From NCBI GenBank assembly GCA_003260075.1, contig QLIY01000421.1:1-64000 (forward strand): 64,000 bases of DNA, given 5' to 3'. This document shows, one piece after another, positions 12,297-25,364 of the stretch (within the stretch, counting starts at the first letter, position 1; every line of letters starts with the position of its first letter). The position numbers were made by a program, and so were the translations under genes. Below the pieces are notes generated by a model. It searched no databases, was not told the origin of the DNA, and saw only the letters and a list, made by a program, of their open reading frames with translations. This DNA is from Phallusia mammillata. Its lineage: Eukaryota; Chordata; Ascidiacea; Phlebobranchia; Ascidiidae.

Positions 12297-14024
12297 TTAC
12301 ATTTTATCAAGGGGAACAGTTCCTAACAATCTCATTCCATTTCCTAAAACAGTCCTGGCACAATGAAAGCAGAGTAGTCGTGCTTCGGAAAGGTTCTTAT
12401 CCACACCTTTCACTTGACATGCTATCATAGCTTTTGATATTGCATGACATAAGTCATAAAGATATAGCAGTAAAACTGATGGTTCCAGCGTTTCATATGT
12501 TTTTTGCGTCGCCAAACCATACTTTGATATTTGTTCAATCAAGTTCATCATTTCACTGTTGTAAAGCATAGAAATATCAATATCATGGGTAAGGCTAGTG
12601 CCACAATTTTGCTCCAAGCTATAAAGTCGACAGTGAGTGTACTGCAAGGCAATCCCATGACTTCCTTTGGAGGACAATATAGCATCCCAGCTAAATTTGT
12701 AGTCCTTTCTAAGAGTTCGTTTTAAATCATGACAGATCAGTCCAGTTAAAGCCAAATTGTCAATAACATGCTTTTCATTTTCAATGTTAGACCTTCTTGT
12801 GTCATGCTCAAGTCTATCTTGCCTCACCTTAACTTCGGCCTTGTCTAGTATGTCTTTCAGATACACCCCTTGACCCTTTCTGCTATGCATGTTCTGTACA
12901 CGCCCAAATCCAATGTGTATCAATTTTCCAGCTTCGTTTGTGGCCCAGTCATATCCCATAGCCTCCAATATTCCAAACACTTGCCTAAAATGCAGATTCT
13001 GAGAAAAGTCTGTGACATAAATCATACGATCAAAGCTGTGATGTTCAAAACGATTAACAGCTGCTGCCACATCCCTTGTCAAATAGAGTGTAGTGGCATT
13101 TTTTCTTTCAACAATTGGGGTAACTTCATGAGGTTGATTACCACATATCCAACTTGATTCAGACAAATTTATTTTTTTTGCACCATTTTCCTCGGTGGTC
13201 AGCAAATTTTGTGAGGATAAGCTTTTAAGAATGCCCTTTGCCTGTTGAACAAATTGCGATTCTCCAGTTATGACATCAAACGTTACACCCATGTGATTGT
13301 ATAGGCGTTTAAATTCTTCTATACTTAATTCACGAGAAAGTTTCCAAAACTTAAGTGCATTGTTATCACCCTTTTCCATCTTTTCGAACAGTGCCTGTGC
13401 TTTGTTGTACAATTCAGTATCACTGTTAGCCTCTTCAGACACCTTTACATAAACATCATTCAGATGAAGAAGAGGGTCATTTTTTAATAGCTCACTAGGG
13501 GGGGGGGTGAACAGTGCCTGAGCTTTGTTGTACAATTCAGTATCACTGTTAGCCTCTTCAGATACCTTTACGTAAACATCATTCAGATGAAGAAGAGGGT
13601 CATTTTTTAATAGCTCACTATTTCCATATTGTTCAAACCCAATGGCCAGAAGAGCAAACTGTATTCCCCAATCACCCAAATAGTTTACTTTACACACATC
13701 ATGGCCAGCAGCAAGATAAACGTTGCTAATGGCATTGCCAATTACTGTTGAGCGAAAATGTCCAACATGAAACAACTTTGCAATGTTTGGGGAGCTAAAT
13801 TCAACAATGACCCTTTCTTTTTCAAGTGACTTGAAAAATTCTTGATGAAAACCGAATGTCTTGCCATGCTTTAAAACATCGTTTATAATTGCAGAGGAAC
13901 TTTCCTGAAGTTGGGTTACTAAGGGAGTTGTATTGACAGAAAAATGTCTCAAAAATACAGTGTTTTTCCAAATCATTTTGGGAACATTGCAGATATTCAT
14001 CATTTTGAATTGCATCTGACACAA
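12297..14024 (-). CDS. RARS2: Mitochondrial arginyl-tRNA synthetase (RARS2), with in-frame assembly duplication
   Basis: This class I synthetase charges mitochondrial tRNA-Arg. Recognisable segments are VIVEFSSPNIAKLFHVGH (HIGH-type signature), NYLGDWGIQFALLAIGF, LTRDVAAAVNRFEHHSFD, MIYVTD and FSWDAILSSKGSHGIALQYT. The C-terminus NGMRLLGTVPLDKM matches the family's NGMKLLGI...M ending. The frame opens at 14024, but an acceptor-like ttgtgtcag sits directly before the ATG at 14015, which is the likelier start. The usual N-terminal Arg-tRNA synthetase additive domain is absent. A block of about 37 residues is repeated with TPPP between copies, caused by the 10-G run at 13498-13507. The true protein is about 41 residues shorter. 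Confidence 0.9.
   Translation of the reverse strand: MCQMQFKMMNICNVPKMIWKNTVFLRHFSVNTTPLVTQLQESSSAIINDVLKHGKTFGFHQEFFKSLEKERVIVEFSSPNIAKLFHVGHFRSTVIGNAISNVYLAAGHDVCKVNYLGDWGIQFALLAIGFEQYGNSELLKNDPLLHLNDVYVKVSEEANSDTELYNKAQALFTPPPSELLKNDPLLHLNDVYVKVSEEANSDTELYNKAQALFEKMEKGDNNALKFWKLSRELSIEEFKRLYNHMGVTFDVITGESQFVQQAKGILKSLSSQNLLTTEENGAKKINLSESSWICGNQPHEVTPIVERKNATTLYLTRDVAAAVNRFEHHSFDRMIYVTDFSQNLHFRQVFGILEAMGYDWATNEAGKLIHIGFGRVQNMHSRKGQGVYLKDILDKAEVKVRQDRLEHDTRRSNIENEKHVIDNLALTGLICHDLKRTLRKDYKFSWDAILSSKGSHGIALQYTHCRLYSLEQNCGTSLTHDIDISMLYNSEMMNLIEQISKYGLATQKTYETLEPSVLLLYLYDLCHAISKAMIACQVKGVDKNLSEARLLCFHCARTVLGNGMRLLGTVPLDKM
13375..13635. repeat. Artefactual duplication inside RARS2 around a 10-G run
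   Basis: About 110-125 bases are present twice, separated by G x10 (13498-13507). The copies differ at a few positions, mostly silent. The insertion happens to keep the reading frame and would add a false tandem repeat plus TPPP to the protein. Confidence 0.85.
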
Positions 14025-14092
14025 ATATAAAAATAGTCTATTTTAGAACATATTCACACAGAAAAAATGGACAGAAACACATCTTTAGGCAC

Positions 14093-14414
14093 CTATACTT
14101 CCTTAAATTTCCATTCCTGACGACACATGGGGCATTGTTGGTTCATCTGCTGGGACTGAAGCCACTTTAAGATACAGTGCATATGAAAACAATGACTACA
14201 TTGGCCCCAAACTGCAACAAAAAGTGTGTTTATAAAATTACTGACTTGTCGTCCACAATATAATAAATGTGTTACCTATAGGGCAATCATCTCCCGCTGT
14301 TTTGCAATTTGAACAGCAATATTCGAAAGGATATCTGCATATGCCGCAACTGTCATCAGATGCCTGCCAATGCCAGCTTACAACTGCATGCCACTTGTTA
14401 ATTTTCACTTTCAT
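14093..14414 (-). CDS. ANAPC11: Anaphase-promoting complex subunit 11 (RING-H2)
   Basis: This is the RING subunit of the APC/C ubiquitin ligase. There are two exons: 14414-14276 (ending GATTGCCCTATAG|gtaac) and 14211-14093 (acceptor tgttgcag). They join in phase 1 to give 85 residues, against 84 in human. The start is MKVKINKWHAVVSWHWQASD. All zinc ligands are visible: CGICRYPFEYCCSNC, DDCPIVWGQCSHCFHMHCI, CPMCRQEWKFKEV. An in-frame upstream ATG at 14468 would add 18 residues without family support. The gene ends 68-77 bases before RARS2 on the same strand. Confidence 0.96.
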
Positions 14415-15849
14415 TCCTACAGTGCCTTGTTTAATACAACTTTGATTAGACTTTCTTTTTGTGCGCATATAGGAAAAATACAGTTAAATTTATTAATGGC
14501 GAAATTTAAAATATACGCAGGTTCAAAACTACATTTCGTGCCCGCCGGTCTATTCCTGGTAAAACATGCTTATTCAACCGGAACGACCCGAACATGTGTT
14601 TTTCTTTTTGCACTTAAAAAATGTACACTGCAGCAGGGTTACCATATCCAAGCGGCCTTAAAGTCCTCATTCGAAACCAAACCAATGCTACTATACAATA
14701 AACCAATGATATTATAAACCAGTATCGTTGACCATTGACCAAACTTTGCTGAACACTCGTTTCGCCTGTATTTTGTGCATCAAAAAGCAAAAGCGCACAA
14801 CAGTCACAGTACTGAAAAGATACGCCTGGTTTTTCGCGTAAAAATAATACTGCACGTTTTTAGCTGTTTTAAATATTTTTCTATTTGTGCAATGATGCGG
14901 TAAGGACTTTTCACTACAGGGTTTTCCCGCGCACGATACTTTTTTGTAGGTTGTTTGTTGACATATTAGACTGAAGAAAACAATGCTGACCAACAACAAA
15001 AAAACTTGATCTGATTGAAAACCATGATGCGATTATACCACACGCTGTTTCTTGCTACCTTAGGAGTACTGTTAGTGTACAGCAAATCAGGTAAGGGGGG
15101 GGGGCATTAAAAGTATTGTTACTGTTCAGTTGAGGTGTGTGCTTGTTGTATAAACTGAATAAAGCTTAGATTGTCATATAAATCCTTATTGTCATAGATT
15201 TTCCAGGATGGTCAAGATGGTCACCATGGAGTGACTGCAGTGCAGTTGGTTGTGAACATCAAGGTAGAAGGTCCAGATTACGAAGATGTATGAGTCTTAC
15301 CAATTGCCAAGGACCTTCAGTTGAACGGGGGGGGGGACAGGTTCAAAACTACATTTCGTGCCCGCCGGTCCTTTCCTGGTAAAACATGCTTATTCAACCG
15401 GAACGACCCGGACATGTGTTTTTCTTTTTTCTCCTTAAAAAATGTACACTGCAGCAGGCCTTAAAATCCGTATGCGAAACCAAACCAATGATACTATACA
15501 ATAAACCAATGTAATTATAAACCAGTATCGTTGATCAAACTTTGTTCGTTTCGCCTGTATTTTGTGCATAAAAAAAGCAAAAGCGCACATACAGTCACAG
15601 TACTGAAAAGATAAAACACTCTCATCATAAATTTTTACCAATAAGGAACAAAGACTGGTTGTTTGCGTAAAAAAAATATTGCAGGTTTTTCGCTGTTTTA
15701 ATTTTTTTTTCTTTTTGTGCAATGATGCGGCAAGGACTTTTCACTACAGGGTTTTCCCGCGCACGATACTTGTAGGTTGTTTGTTGACATACTGGACTGA
15801 AGAAAACAATACTGACCAACAACAAAAAACCTTGATCTAATTGAAAACC
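14415..15849. repeat. Divergent promoter region duplicated by haplotype splitting
   Basis: The block 14519-15090 (5' flank plus signal-peptide exon of the receptor) recurs at 15341-15916. The block 15105-15326 (intron plus start of the first TSP1 exon) recurs at about 16240-16474. G runs lie at 15095-15104 and 15327-15336. The order of copies is flank/exon 1, gap, TSP1 exon, gap, flank/exon 1 again, so two allelic contigs have been interleaved. The single true region lies between ANAPC11 (-) and the receptor (+). Confidence 0.8.
15024..15326 (+). pseudogene. Allelic fragment of receptor exon 1 and TSP1 exon
   Basis: 15024-15090 encodes a second version of the signal peptide (MMRLYHTLFLATLGVLLVYS), differing at two residues from the copy at 15850. 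From about 15200 to 15326 lies a truncated TSP1 exon whose five differences from the copy at 16346 are all silent. Both pieces end at G runs. They are interpreted as the other haplotype, not a separate gene. Confidence 0.7.
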
Positions 15850-16123
15850 ATGATGCGATTATACCACACACTGATTCTTGCTACCTTAGGAGTAATATTA
15901 GTATACAGCAAATCAGGTAACTCTTTTGTTTTTTAAATGATTTGTTATGTCGCTAAAAGATTTTTCGACTCTTTTACTTTTACAACACGGAAAATTTTAT
16001 TCTATTTAGACTGGAAATGTGTTGATCTTAAATCTAACGCAACCTGTGCGGATTTTGCAAAGAAAAAACTCTGTGACAAAATGAGCATATACAGGGCATG
16101 TCAAAAGACATGCGGAAAATGTG
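15850..16123 (+). CDS. Receptor exons 1-2: signal peptide and ShKT domain
   Basis: Exon 15850-15916 encodes a signal peptide (MMRLYHTLILATLGVILVYS) and ends in phase 1. Exon 16010-16123 encodes a ShKT cysteine module: WKCVDLKSNATCADFAKKK, then CDKMSIYRACQKTCGKC, with the usual six cysteines and C-terminal CxxTCGxC. ShKT modules occur in secreted and membrane proteins as compact disulfide units. The phase-1 borders on both sides are those of a shuffled module. Confidence 0.82.
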
Positions 16124-19100
16124 GTTAGTACAATATTTCTAAACCTAAACTTTTATGATTTTTGCAGAAACAACCACTTAAAACTATTTAACAGCACTTA
16201 GTTAGTAAGAAATGCTCATTGGGGGGGGGGGGCTTAGTTAGTAAGAAATGCTTAGTTAAAAATATTGACTGTTTAGTTGTGTTGTGTGCTTGGTTTGTAT
16301 GAACTGAAAAAAACCCATAGGTAAAATCCTTCAAAATTGCCATAGATTTTCCTGGATGGTCAAGATGGTCACCGTGGAGTGACTGCAGTGCAGTTGGTTG
16401 TGAACATCAAGGCAGAAGATCCAGACTACGAAGATGTATGAGTCTTACCAATTGCCAAGGACCTTCAGTTGAACTTCAACTCTGCACAAGAGGAAACTGT
16501 TCTGAAACATCTGCAAAGGTTGGAATAAAAGTGCCAAAACATTGTACTTTTTACAACTGATGTGTTTGTATTTAGACACTCTGCAACACAACCATATCAT
16601 TTCTGTGTCCGGGTACAGAAGAACCATCTGAAGAGGACTGCATGCCCAGAAATTCTATTTGTGATGGTTACAGGGATTGCCTTGATAGTGCTGATGAAGG
16701 AAATTGTAAAATAAGTGGTGGTCCAAAAAACTGTAAGACTTTATCTGTTTGTAGTATTAAAACAGCATTATCGATGTTAATGAAAAATTATAATGGTTGT
16801 AAATTACAAATTTGAGACATCATGTGAACAAACTTACATTTTATTTGTTTTGTAGCATTTTCTATTGCCCTTCAACATCCCATTTCAATGTGTCTACACA
16901 GCTCTGACACAGATGAAGTTGTATTGGCATATCACTGTGCAGCAACATATTCACCATTTTACCATGCTTTTCAATGGAAGTGGTTTGCTCAATGGAACTT
17001 GATTAACATTGAACATGGGTTGTGCATTTCAAGAACAAACAATGTAGGTGTACATAGATTGTCTTATATGCACAAATGTCAATGTAGCAATAACATATTT
17101 CTGTAAAAACATCAGTGCTTCTTACATGAAGCGTATGGTAAGGATTGCCACAGTTTTTTTTTGTGTGTATTTGTTGCTTTATTTCGTTAAGGAACTGAAA
17201 ATGACCTACATATTACACTATACAGCCACTTTTTGGGGGGGGGGGAATGTCAATGTAGCAATAACATATTTCTGTAAAAGCGTCAATGCTTACATGAAGC
17301 ATGTGACAAGGATGCTACAGTTTTTTGTGTGTATTTGTTGCTTTATTTCTTAAGGAACTGAAAATGACCTACATATTACACTATACAGCCACTTTTTATT
17401 GCTCTACTGCTTCTAGGATGTTGACAAAATACGTTTGTTATAGATGTCAAAAAAGTTTGTTGTAGTCAATAACACCTTACTGGTTATAAACTTACCATTT
17501 TTACATAACCTGGGGGGGGGGAGATGTTGACAAAATAGGTCTGTTATACATATCAGAAAAGTTTGTTGAAGTCAATAACACCTTACTGGTTATAAACTTA
17601 CCATTTTTACATAACCTATCAAATATTACTATTTTTAACTTTAAATATTGACTTGTACAGACTGGAATTGGTCTGGTAAAATGTGATGCTACAAATCCAA
17701 GTCAGCGTTGGACTTGTGATTCTAATGGCTCACTTCTACTTTTGGAATCTTCATTTTCTCACAGGTGGGTGTAGTGAATGCTCATAATTGAGGACAAATT
17801 GTGAAGCAGTAAACAATCATTTGTTAAAACAAAATTTGGTATTTGAGAAAGTATCTTTTTGTAGGTATATATCTTACAATAAATCATCTGGAGTGCTGCA
17901 TTTGGAAGTGATGCGAGATGACGAGGCATTGTGGACAACATATGAAACTGACAAGCCATTGTGCTCATACTTAAATGCTTGGGAAGAGTGGGGTATGATT
18001 CTAGTCTGCTCTTGGAAACCTTAAAAAATTCAAATAGTACACTTAATATGGTTATCTTATCATCAATTATAGTATTGTGCTTACTGTTAGGGATGTGCCA
18101 AAACTGCAGATGTTCTGTTTGGTTGAGCACCGAGCATCTCACTTTAATGCTCGGTGCTTGGCCGAGCACATTTTAGCTCTACAAGCAGGGTTGCCATCGA
18201 CTTGAAACCAAAAATAAGGACAATCGAAAAATGAATTTTTCATACGAAACAAAACAAACGTTTTTGGACAAATCTTTTGCAGTTATACGAGCCATACCAT
18301 ATCATATGCAATATTTTGGCAAAAACAATCTGTTTCAGTCACTTCTTGTTCGTAGAAAATACTTTGTGCATCTCACAACAGCTCAGGTCTATGTTTACTT
18401 TTACTTGTAATAGGGATTTGACCAGTAATTGTTGAAAATAAGACAAAAGAAGGACTCAAGTCAAAAATAAGGACATTTCTTAGAAATAAGGACAATAAAC
18501 TTTTCTAAGACATAGCCCTTCAAACTAAGGACAAATCTTAGAAATAAGGACGGTATGGCAACCCTGTCTACAAGGCCTCTTACGTCACCGGCGGTGTTTT
18601 ATTAAGACACCGTTTAGAACACTAGTTACATATGTTAGCAGGACATGAATATGCAAATTTAATGTTTGGTCAGTTTGTGCAACTGCTCGGCCGAGCACTG
18701 AGCATGAAAAACAGCGATGCTCGGTACCAAGTACCCGGGTTCTGACTCGGCTCGGCCCATCCCTACTTACTGTCATCTATTTTGTCAGAAATAAAACCTT
18801 AAATTCTAGTTATTAAATTATTTTGTTCAGTATAAACTGACCTGGAGATCTCTGTGCTGAAATATGTTTATCAAAAAAAAAATGTTGTAAACAAGCCAGC
18901 AACCTTTTACAGTTGTTTGTAAAAGTGAATCCAAAATTACAGCATGTTGGGGGGGGGGCAAATAAAATGTTTTAAACAAGCCAGAAACCTTTTACAGTTG
19001 TTTGTAAAAGTGAATCCAAAATTACAGCATGTTTTTATCCAGTTGCATAACTTGTCACATTTGTTTAAAAGGTCTGTGGTCAGAATGTTCATCAGATTGT

Positions 19101-22100
19101 GTTGGACTCGGAATAGCCAAGCGCTTTCGCAAAAGGTTGTGTAGAGGTGGCGTTGAAGGTCGAGGATTTTGTAACTCTACCAACACACAAACAGAAACCT
19201 GTGCTTCATCTTCATGCAGACCCCAGTGCCCTAAAGGATTTGACAATTCAAGCTTTGGTGGGTCTTGTATCATTACATAGGCATTGAAAAGTATTGTACA
19301 GAAGTTACATGCCCGTGTTTGGTCAACTGCTATAAGTCAGTATATGTTTAAAATAACACACCCACTCAAAATCCAAAATTTATTGGAGCAACTGACTTTT
19401 AATCAATTGTGAATAAAACCAAAAACATTAGTGTCTCTAAACTCACAGATTTAAATTGTGAGTAAAACCAGTATGTAAAAAGGTTTTTATAAGTCCATGA
19501 CAATATCACAATAATCTAATATTAGTGTTCAAACTGCTGTACACTTTCAAGCTCATAATTGTGTATGCTGAGAAAAAATAGTCAAAACTAAAATGTTTGG
19601 GGATTGAAAAACACTGTTAGGTTGTGATATTTAGCAAAATTACCATTAAGTACCTGTATTGCTTATCAAGGCACTGATCTTCAAAAGCGGTTACTTCCAG
19701 AATAGAGTACCTTTGTTGCCATTAATTTTGTTTGATCTCCAAGCTAGGCTTAACTTGTTGATATAAGACACATGTAACTCAGCTCTTAAACTCTATTGTT
19801 GAAAGCTTGGACCTGTTTTCGAGTTTTCGCTGATGATCCAAAGAATCTAACAGATGCAAGGAAATCATGCGAAGCATTGAACATAAGTGGAGTTTCATTG
19901 CAAGCCACACTGGCTTCGGACAAGGACATTTCCAGTCATGAGATCTTGAAAAACTTGACAACTGATGATGCAGATTATTATATTGGAATTTCAGCTTCTG
20001 TAAGTATAATGAGATTTGTTTTTTGGTTGGTTACATTCTTTCGAAATTGAATGGAATATTCAAATACATTGGCTTACCCCCCAAGGGGCTAATAATGTAA
20101 TAACCTTTTCTGACAACTGTGGGTAAATACTATATAAGAGTCCCAAACCCCAATTTGTTCAATAAAGTAACATACTAATATTAAATGCATGCTTAAAGGT
20201 TTGTAATTTAGGTTTTTACAGTGTTAGGAAATTTAGAATTTTAAAAGATTGATTTAAATTATTACTATTTCATAGATTATAAATGGTGATTTGGTGGCTT
20301 TGAACTATTCAAATGATGGTGCAATGGTTGGTGATATGAAACAAAGTCGGCATTGGCACAATGTTTCTCTTGGGGGGGGGGGGGAATTTAAAAAGCTGGA
20401 TTTAAATTATTACCATTTCATAGATTATAAATGGTGATTTGGTGTCTTTGAACTATTCAAATGATGGGGCAGTGGTTGGTGATATGAAACAAAGTCGGCA
20501 TTGGCACAATGTTTCTCTTGACCTTTCAGATGGTATTTAAATATTCAGTATGTTGGTTTGACAAAAAGATGAAGTCATAAAAATTTGTTTGTTTTTAGGT
20601 TGGGAGGGTAGTGATGGATCTGAATTTATGTTGCAATCAATATCTGGTAGTTGCCTAATTGTGGGGGGGGGGGTTAAGTTGGTTTGACAAAAATATTAAG
20701 TCATAAAAAATTGTTTGTTTTTAGGTTGGGAGGGTAGTGCTGGATCTGAATTTATGTTGCAATCAATATCTGGTAGTTGCCTAATTGTCAACACATCAAC
20801 ACAAGAGGTAAAACTTTATTTGATCTAGATAATTTGTTAGGGATATTTTGAAGCAAAGGTGGGCAACCTTTTTGCACGGGCGGGCCAAAATGTAGTGATA
20901 TTGCAGAGGAGGGTCGCAAATGATGCCCATGCAATAACAAAAAATGTATGGAAACTCAATTGTTCGATGTGAAAATGTACCATATCAAGATGCGGCCGGG
21001 GGGGGGGTCTTTATTTGATCTAGATAATTTGTCAGGGATGTTTTAAACCAGAGGTGGGCAACCTATTTACATGAGCGGGCCAAAATGTAGTGATATTGCA
21101 GAGGAGGGGCGCAATGATGCCCATGCAATAACAAAAAATTTATGGAAACCCAAATGTTCGATGTAAAAATGTACAATATCAAGTAAACTATACAGTATTT
21201 GCTTGTTCCAACTTCAACCAACACAGTTCCACTTGTGAGGCAAGCCCACATACACACAATAATTTTCTGTTTGTCTGAACCTATTTTTTAATGTGGTCGC
21301 AGGCCGGTTTAAAGCTGCTCGCCACCGGATGCTGCCCATGGGTCGTAGGTTGCCTACCCCCAAGTCGGTTCTGTGAATTACTTCTGTAAAAAAGCATAAA
21401 ATTTGATATGCACAGTTTGGGGGGGGGGGGGGGGGGGGGGGGGGGTAAACCTTGAACAAAAATTATTTTTTAATGAACAAAACTTTAGCAGTATATTCAT
21501 GCCTGGCCAAAAAACGATAAACACTCATTTGGCTAATACTGAGTTATTAAAAAACATCAAATATATGATTTACCATAATCTCAGTTACCTGTCAGTTTTT
21601 GATTCCAGGTGACTTACTCAACTTGTGCCACTGAAAATGCATTTTGGAGATATCAAATGGGTTATCTTTTTCACATGAAAAGTGGATTGTGTCTGGCATC
21701 AGAGAGTTCAAACAGTTTCAACAGCTCAAACAGTTCCATCACTACTTTGTTAGAAAGTTTATGTGTAGGGGGGGGGGCATGGGTCATAGGTTGCCCACCC
21801 CCCAAGTCAGTTCTGTACATCACTGCTGAAAAAAAGCATAAAATTTGATATGTACAGTTAGGTAGAAAAATAAACCTTGAACAAAACTTTAGCAGCATAT
21901 TCATGCTTGGACAAACAATGATAAACACTTATTTGACTAATACTGAGTTTTTGAAAAACATCAAATATGTATATGACTTACAATCATCTCAGTTACCTGT
22001 CAGTTTTTGATTCCAGGTGACTTACTCAACTTGTGCCACCGAAAATGCATTTTGGAGATATCAAATGGGTTACCTTTTTCACATGAAAAGTGGATTGTGT

Positions 22101-22850
22101 CTGGCATCAGAGAGTTCCAACAGTTTAAACAGCTCAAACAGTTCCATCACTACTTTGTTAGAAAGTTTATGTGTAATTTATATCATAATTTTTAACTTGT
22201 AATTTTTTCATTGGCAGAAGCAAATATGCACTTCATTGTGATATGAAAGATTTCTCTAACTTTCAGTGGACAACAGATGGCCTTTTTATCAGTCCGAGTA
22301 AGTTTATTTTTTCTTGAAATGCATAGTGCACATTGTTTTCTGTCCTTTCTTCTAAAAATAAAATCATTTTAAGCTCCAGACAGCACACAATGTTGCGACC
22401 TATAAGGTCTCATAAGTGCAGCTGGTGACGAGAGATCGCCAGTGTGAGCTAATGTAACTAACTGCACTCAAGTTTGTTGGGAGGAACAGGTTAAAAACCC
22501 ATGGCTCACCTATTCTGTGCGATGCCACTCCCAACAAACTGGAGTGCCGTTGGATGGCTACACTAGCAAATACGGCCGATCTCTTGTCACCAGCTGCACT
22601 GATGGGTCTATATATGTCGAAACATGGTGCACTGTCTGCAGTTTATTATTTATTGGCTTGATGCTTTTGATCAAATACTTTTGTTTCTAAACAACATATT
22701 TTTATGTTCTTTTTTTTAAATATTATTACATTTTCGTAGTGTACCAAAATAGAGAATTATATATGTATCAGTAAACCACTTTGTTATGGTTTTGACCTTC
22801 GCAGAAAATAGTCAACTGCGCTTGGCAATTCAGTCTTCATCTGTAATGCT

Positions 22851-22943
<93 letters not shown>

Positions 22944-25272
22944 CAGATTCGAGGGATTATCATGGATCATGGTTTCTAATACAAGAAGGCAATTCAGATT
23001 TATGTGTCACGGCTGTGGAAGACACTGAAGTAAATAGGCAATGTAGAAAATATTTAAAATCATTTTTCAGTACATGTCTGTATTTAGTTACAAAACACTA
23101 GAAAATGTGTGTTTGGAAATGTGTTGTTGCACACACAGAGTAGTATAATCCTAGTCACACACAATTGCCAAATATAGATGAGTATTAGCAGAAAGCAACT
23201 TATGACATTGTTGGTTTAAAGTGCTGTTGTTCCTGTGTTTCAACTATGACTTTAGGTCGCAAAATAAACAATGATTTTTACTTTGTAACTGGTACGGTAA
23301 CATTGATGACCAAGTAGTGACATTTATTCTGTTGTACTTTTGTTTTTTTATTTCTGTTGTTTGATAGAGTTTAGTTTTGCTAAATAATTAAATGATTTTT
23401 CATAGTTTTTCATAGTATTTTCATAGTTTTCTTTCTCGTGAATTTGGTCATTGATTAAAAAAACACCAAATTTTTGCTTTATTTGTCCACCCAAGATAAT
23501 TATCATCAAAACATCCATCCCTTGTTTTTCAAGCTCGGAATGATGTTTGTTGTAACAAAACTGTGCGATGTGTATGATCAATCAGGGGGGGGGGGGGCAA
23601 TGTAGAAAATATTTAAAATCATTTTTCAGTACAAGTCTGTATTTAGTTTACAAAGTACTGGAAAATGTGTGTTTGGAAATGTGTTGTTGCACACACAATT
23701 GCCAAATATAGATGAGGTGGTATGGTAACATTGATAACCAAGTAGTGACATTTATTCTGTTGTACTTTTGGTTTTTTTTATTTCTGTTGTTCGATAGAGT
23801 TTAGTTTTGCTAAATAATTAAATGATTTTTCATAGTTTTTTTTCTTTCTCATGAATCTGAAAAAAAACACCAAATTTTTGCTGATTTATTTGCCAAAAAT
23901 TATGTCCACCCAACATAGTTATTTTTTACTGGTAAGTATAATTATCATTAAAACATCCATCCCTTGTTTTTCAAGCTTGGAATGATGTTTGTTGTAACAA
24001 AACTGTGCGATGTGTATGATCAATCACAACGCTGGAGCAAACTATGGAGCAACAATATTGTCAATAGGGAGTTTGCTTTGTGCATGAGGGTCAATGCCAG
24101 CTTTGGAGGTCTATCTCAACCTGCCAAAAATGATACAAGCATTCTTATGGATGTTTGCCAACCACTGGACCTGTCTCAGCATTGGAGTGTATTGGTAAAA
24201 AGATCAGGTATTGTGTTTACTGCATTGTCTTTGTTGTTAAACAAGATTGGGCTAAATAGGAAAGTTTGCATGTTTTGCCTAATTTTCTTGTTGGTGGGTA
24301 GGCAAGGCTGGATTGCATTATGTTAACAACGAGTCCGCTTGGCCTGTTTTGCAAGTCTATTGAAGTGTTTATTTAGGCATTGGTGACTTCAATTAGGTTT
24401 AACTCATTGGGTATTACTGGGTTAAAGGTATGCCACTCATGTTTCATGCTCAAAGAAACATAAAGCACATAAGTTGCCTCACATTTGTGTCTGAAATTAT
24501 CATGTTCGAAATTGTTCTGCATTATGTATTACTCCTAATGTTGTTTGTAAACATATGAGTGATTTTTCAGGGTTGAAGGTTATGTTGGAAATTTCGCCGA
24601 ACACACAAAAAGCATTAAGAATTACTTCAAAATGCAAAAGCCACCCATTGTACTATGGTAATATATTTCACAGTGTTTTTGCCAACTGTGTTTTTCTAAC
24701 ATTGATTTCATGTCCAGGGACAAGAGTTTGCCTTGGAGTTAGTTTGAAAATGAACCTCATTGGGGGGGGGGGTTGGAGCAAACTATGGAGCAACAACATT
24801 GTCAATAGGGAGTTTGCTTTGTGCATGAGGGTCAATGCCAGCTTTGGGGGGGGGGTGAGTCCGCTTGGCCTGTTTTGCAAGTCTAATGAAGGCATTGGTG
24901 ACTTCAATTAGGTTTAACTCATTGGATTTTACTGGGTTAAAGGTATGCCACTCATGTTTCATGCTCAACAAAACATAAAGAACATAAGTTGCCTCACATT
25001 TGTGTCTGGAATTATCATGTTCAAAATTGTTCTGCAATATATATGACTCCTAAAGGCATTTGTAAACATATGAGTGATTTTTCAGGGTTGAAGGTTATGT
25101 TGGAAATTTCGCCAAATACACAAAAAGCATTGAGAATTACTTCAAAATGCAAAAGCCACCCCTTGTACTATGGTAACACATTTCACAGTGTATTTGCCAA
25201 ATGTGTTTTGCTAACATTGATTTCATGTGCAGGGACAAGAGTTTGCCTTGGAGTTAGTTTGAAAATGAACCT

Positions 25273-25364
<92 letters not shown>

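Noticed and set aside
21403..21612. Short plus-strand open frame across a 27-G run
   Set aside because: It exists only because the G run supplies glycine codons.
22851..22942. Poly-glycine or poly-proline coding tracts (also at 25277, 33617, 21419)
   Set aside because: Open frames across the G runs are an artefact of the homopolymer. The runs look like gap filler and break known domains.
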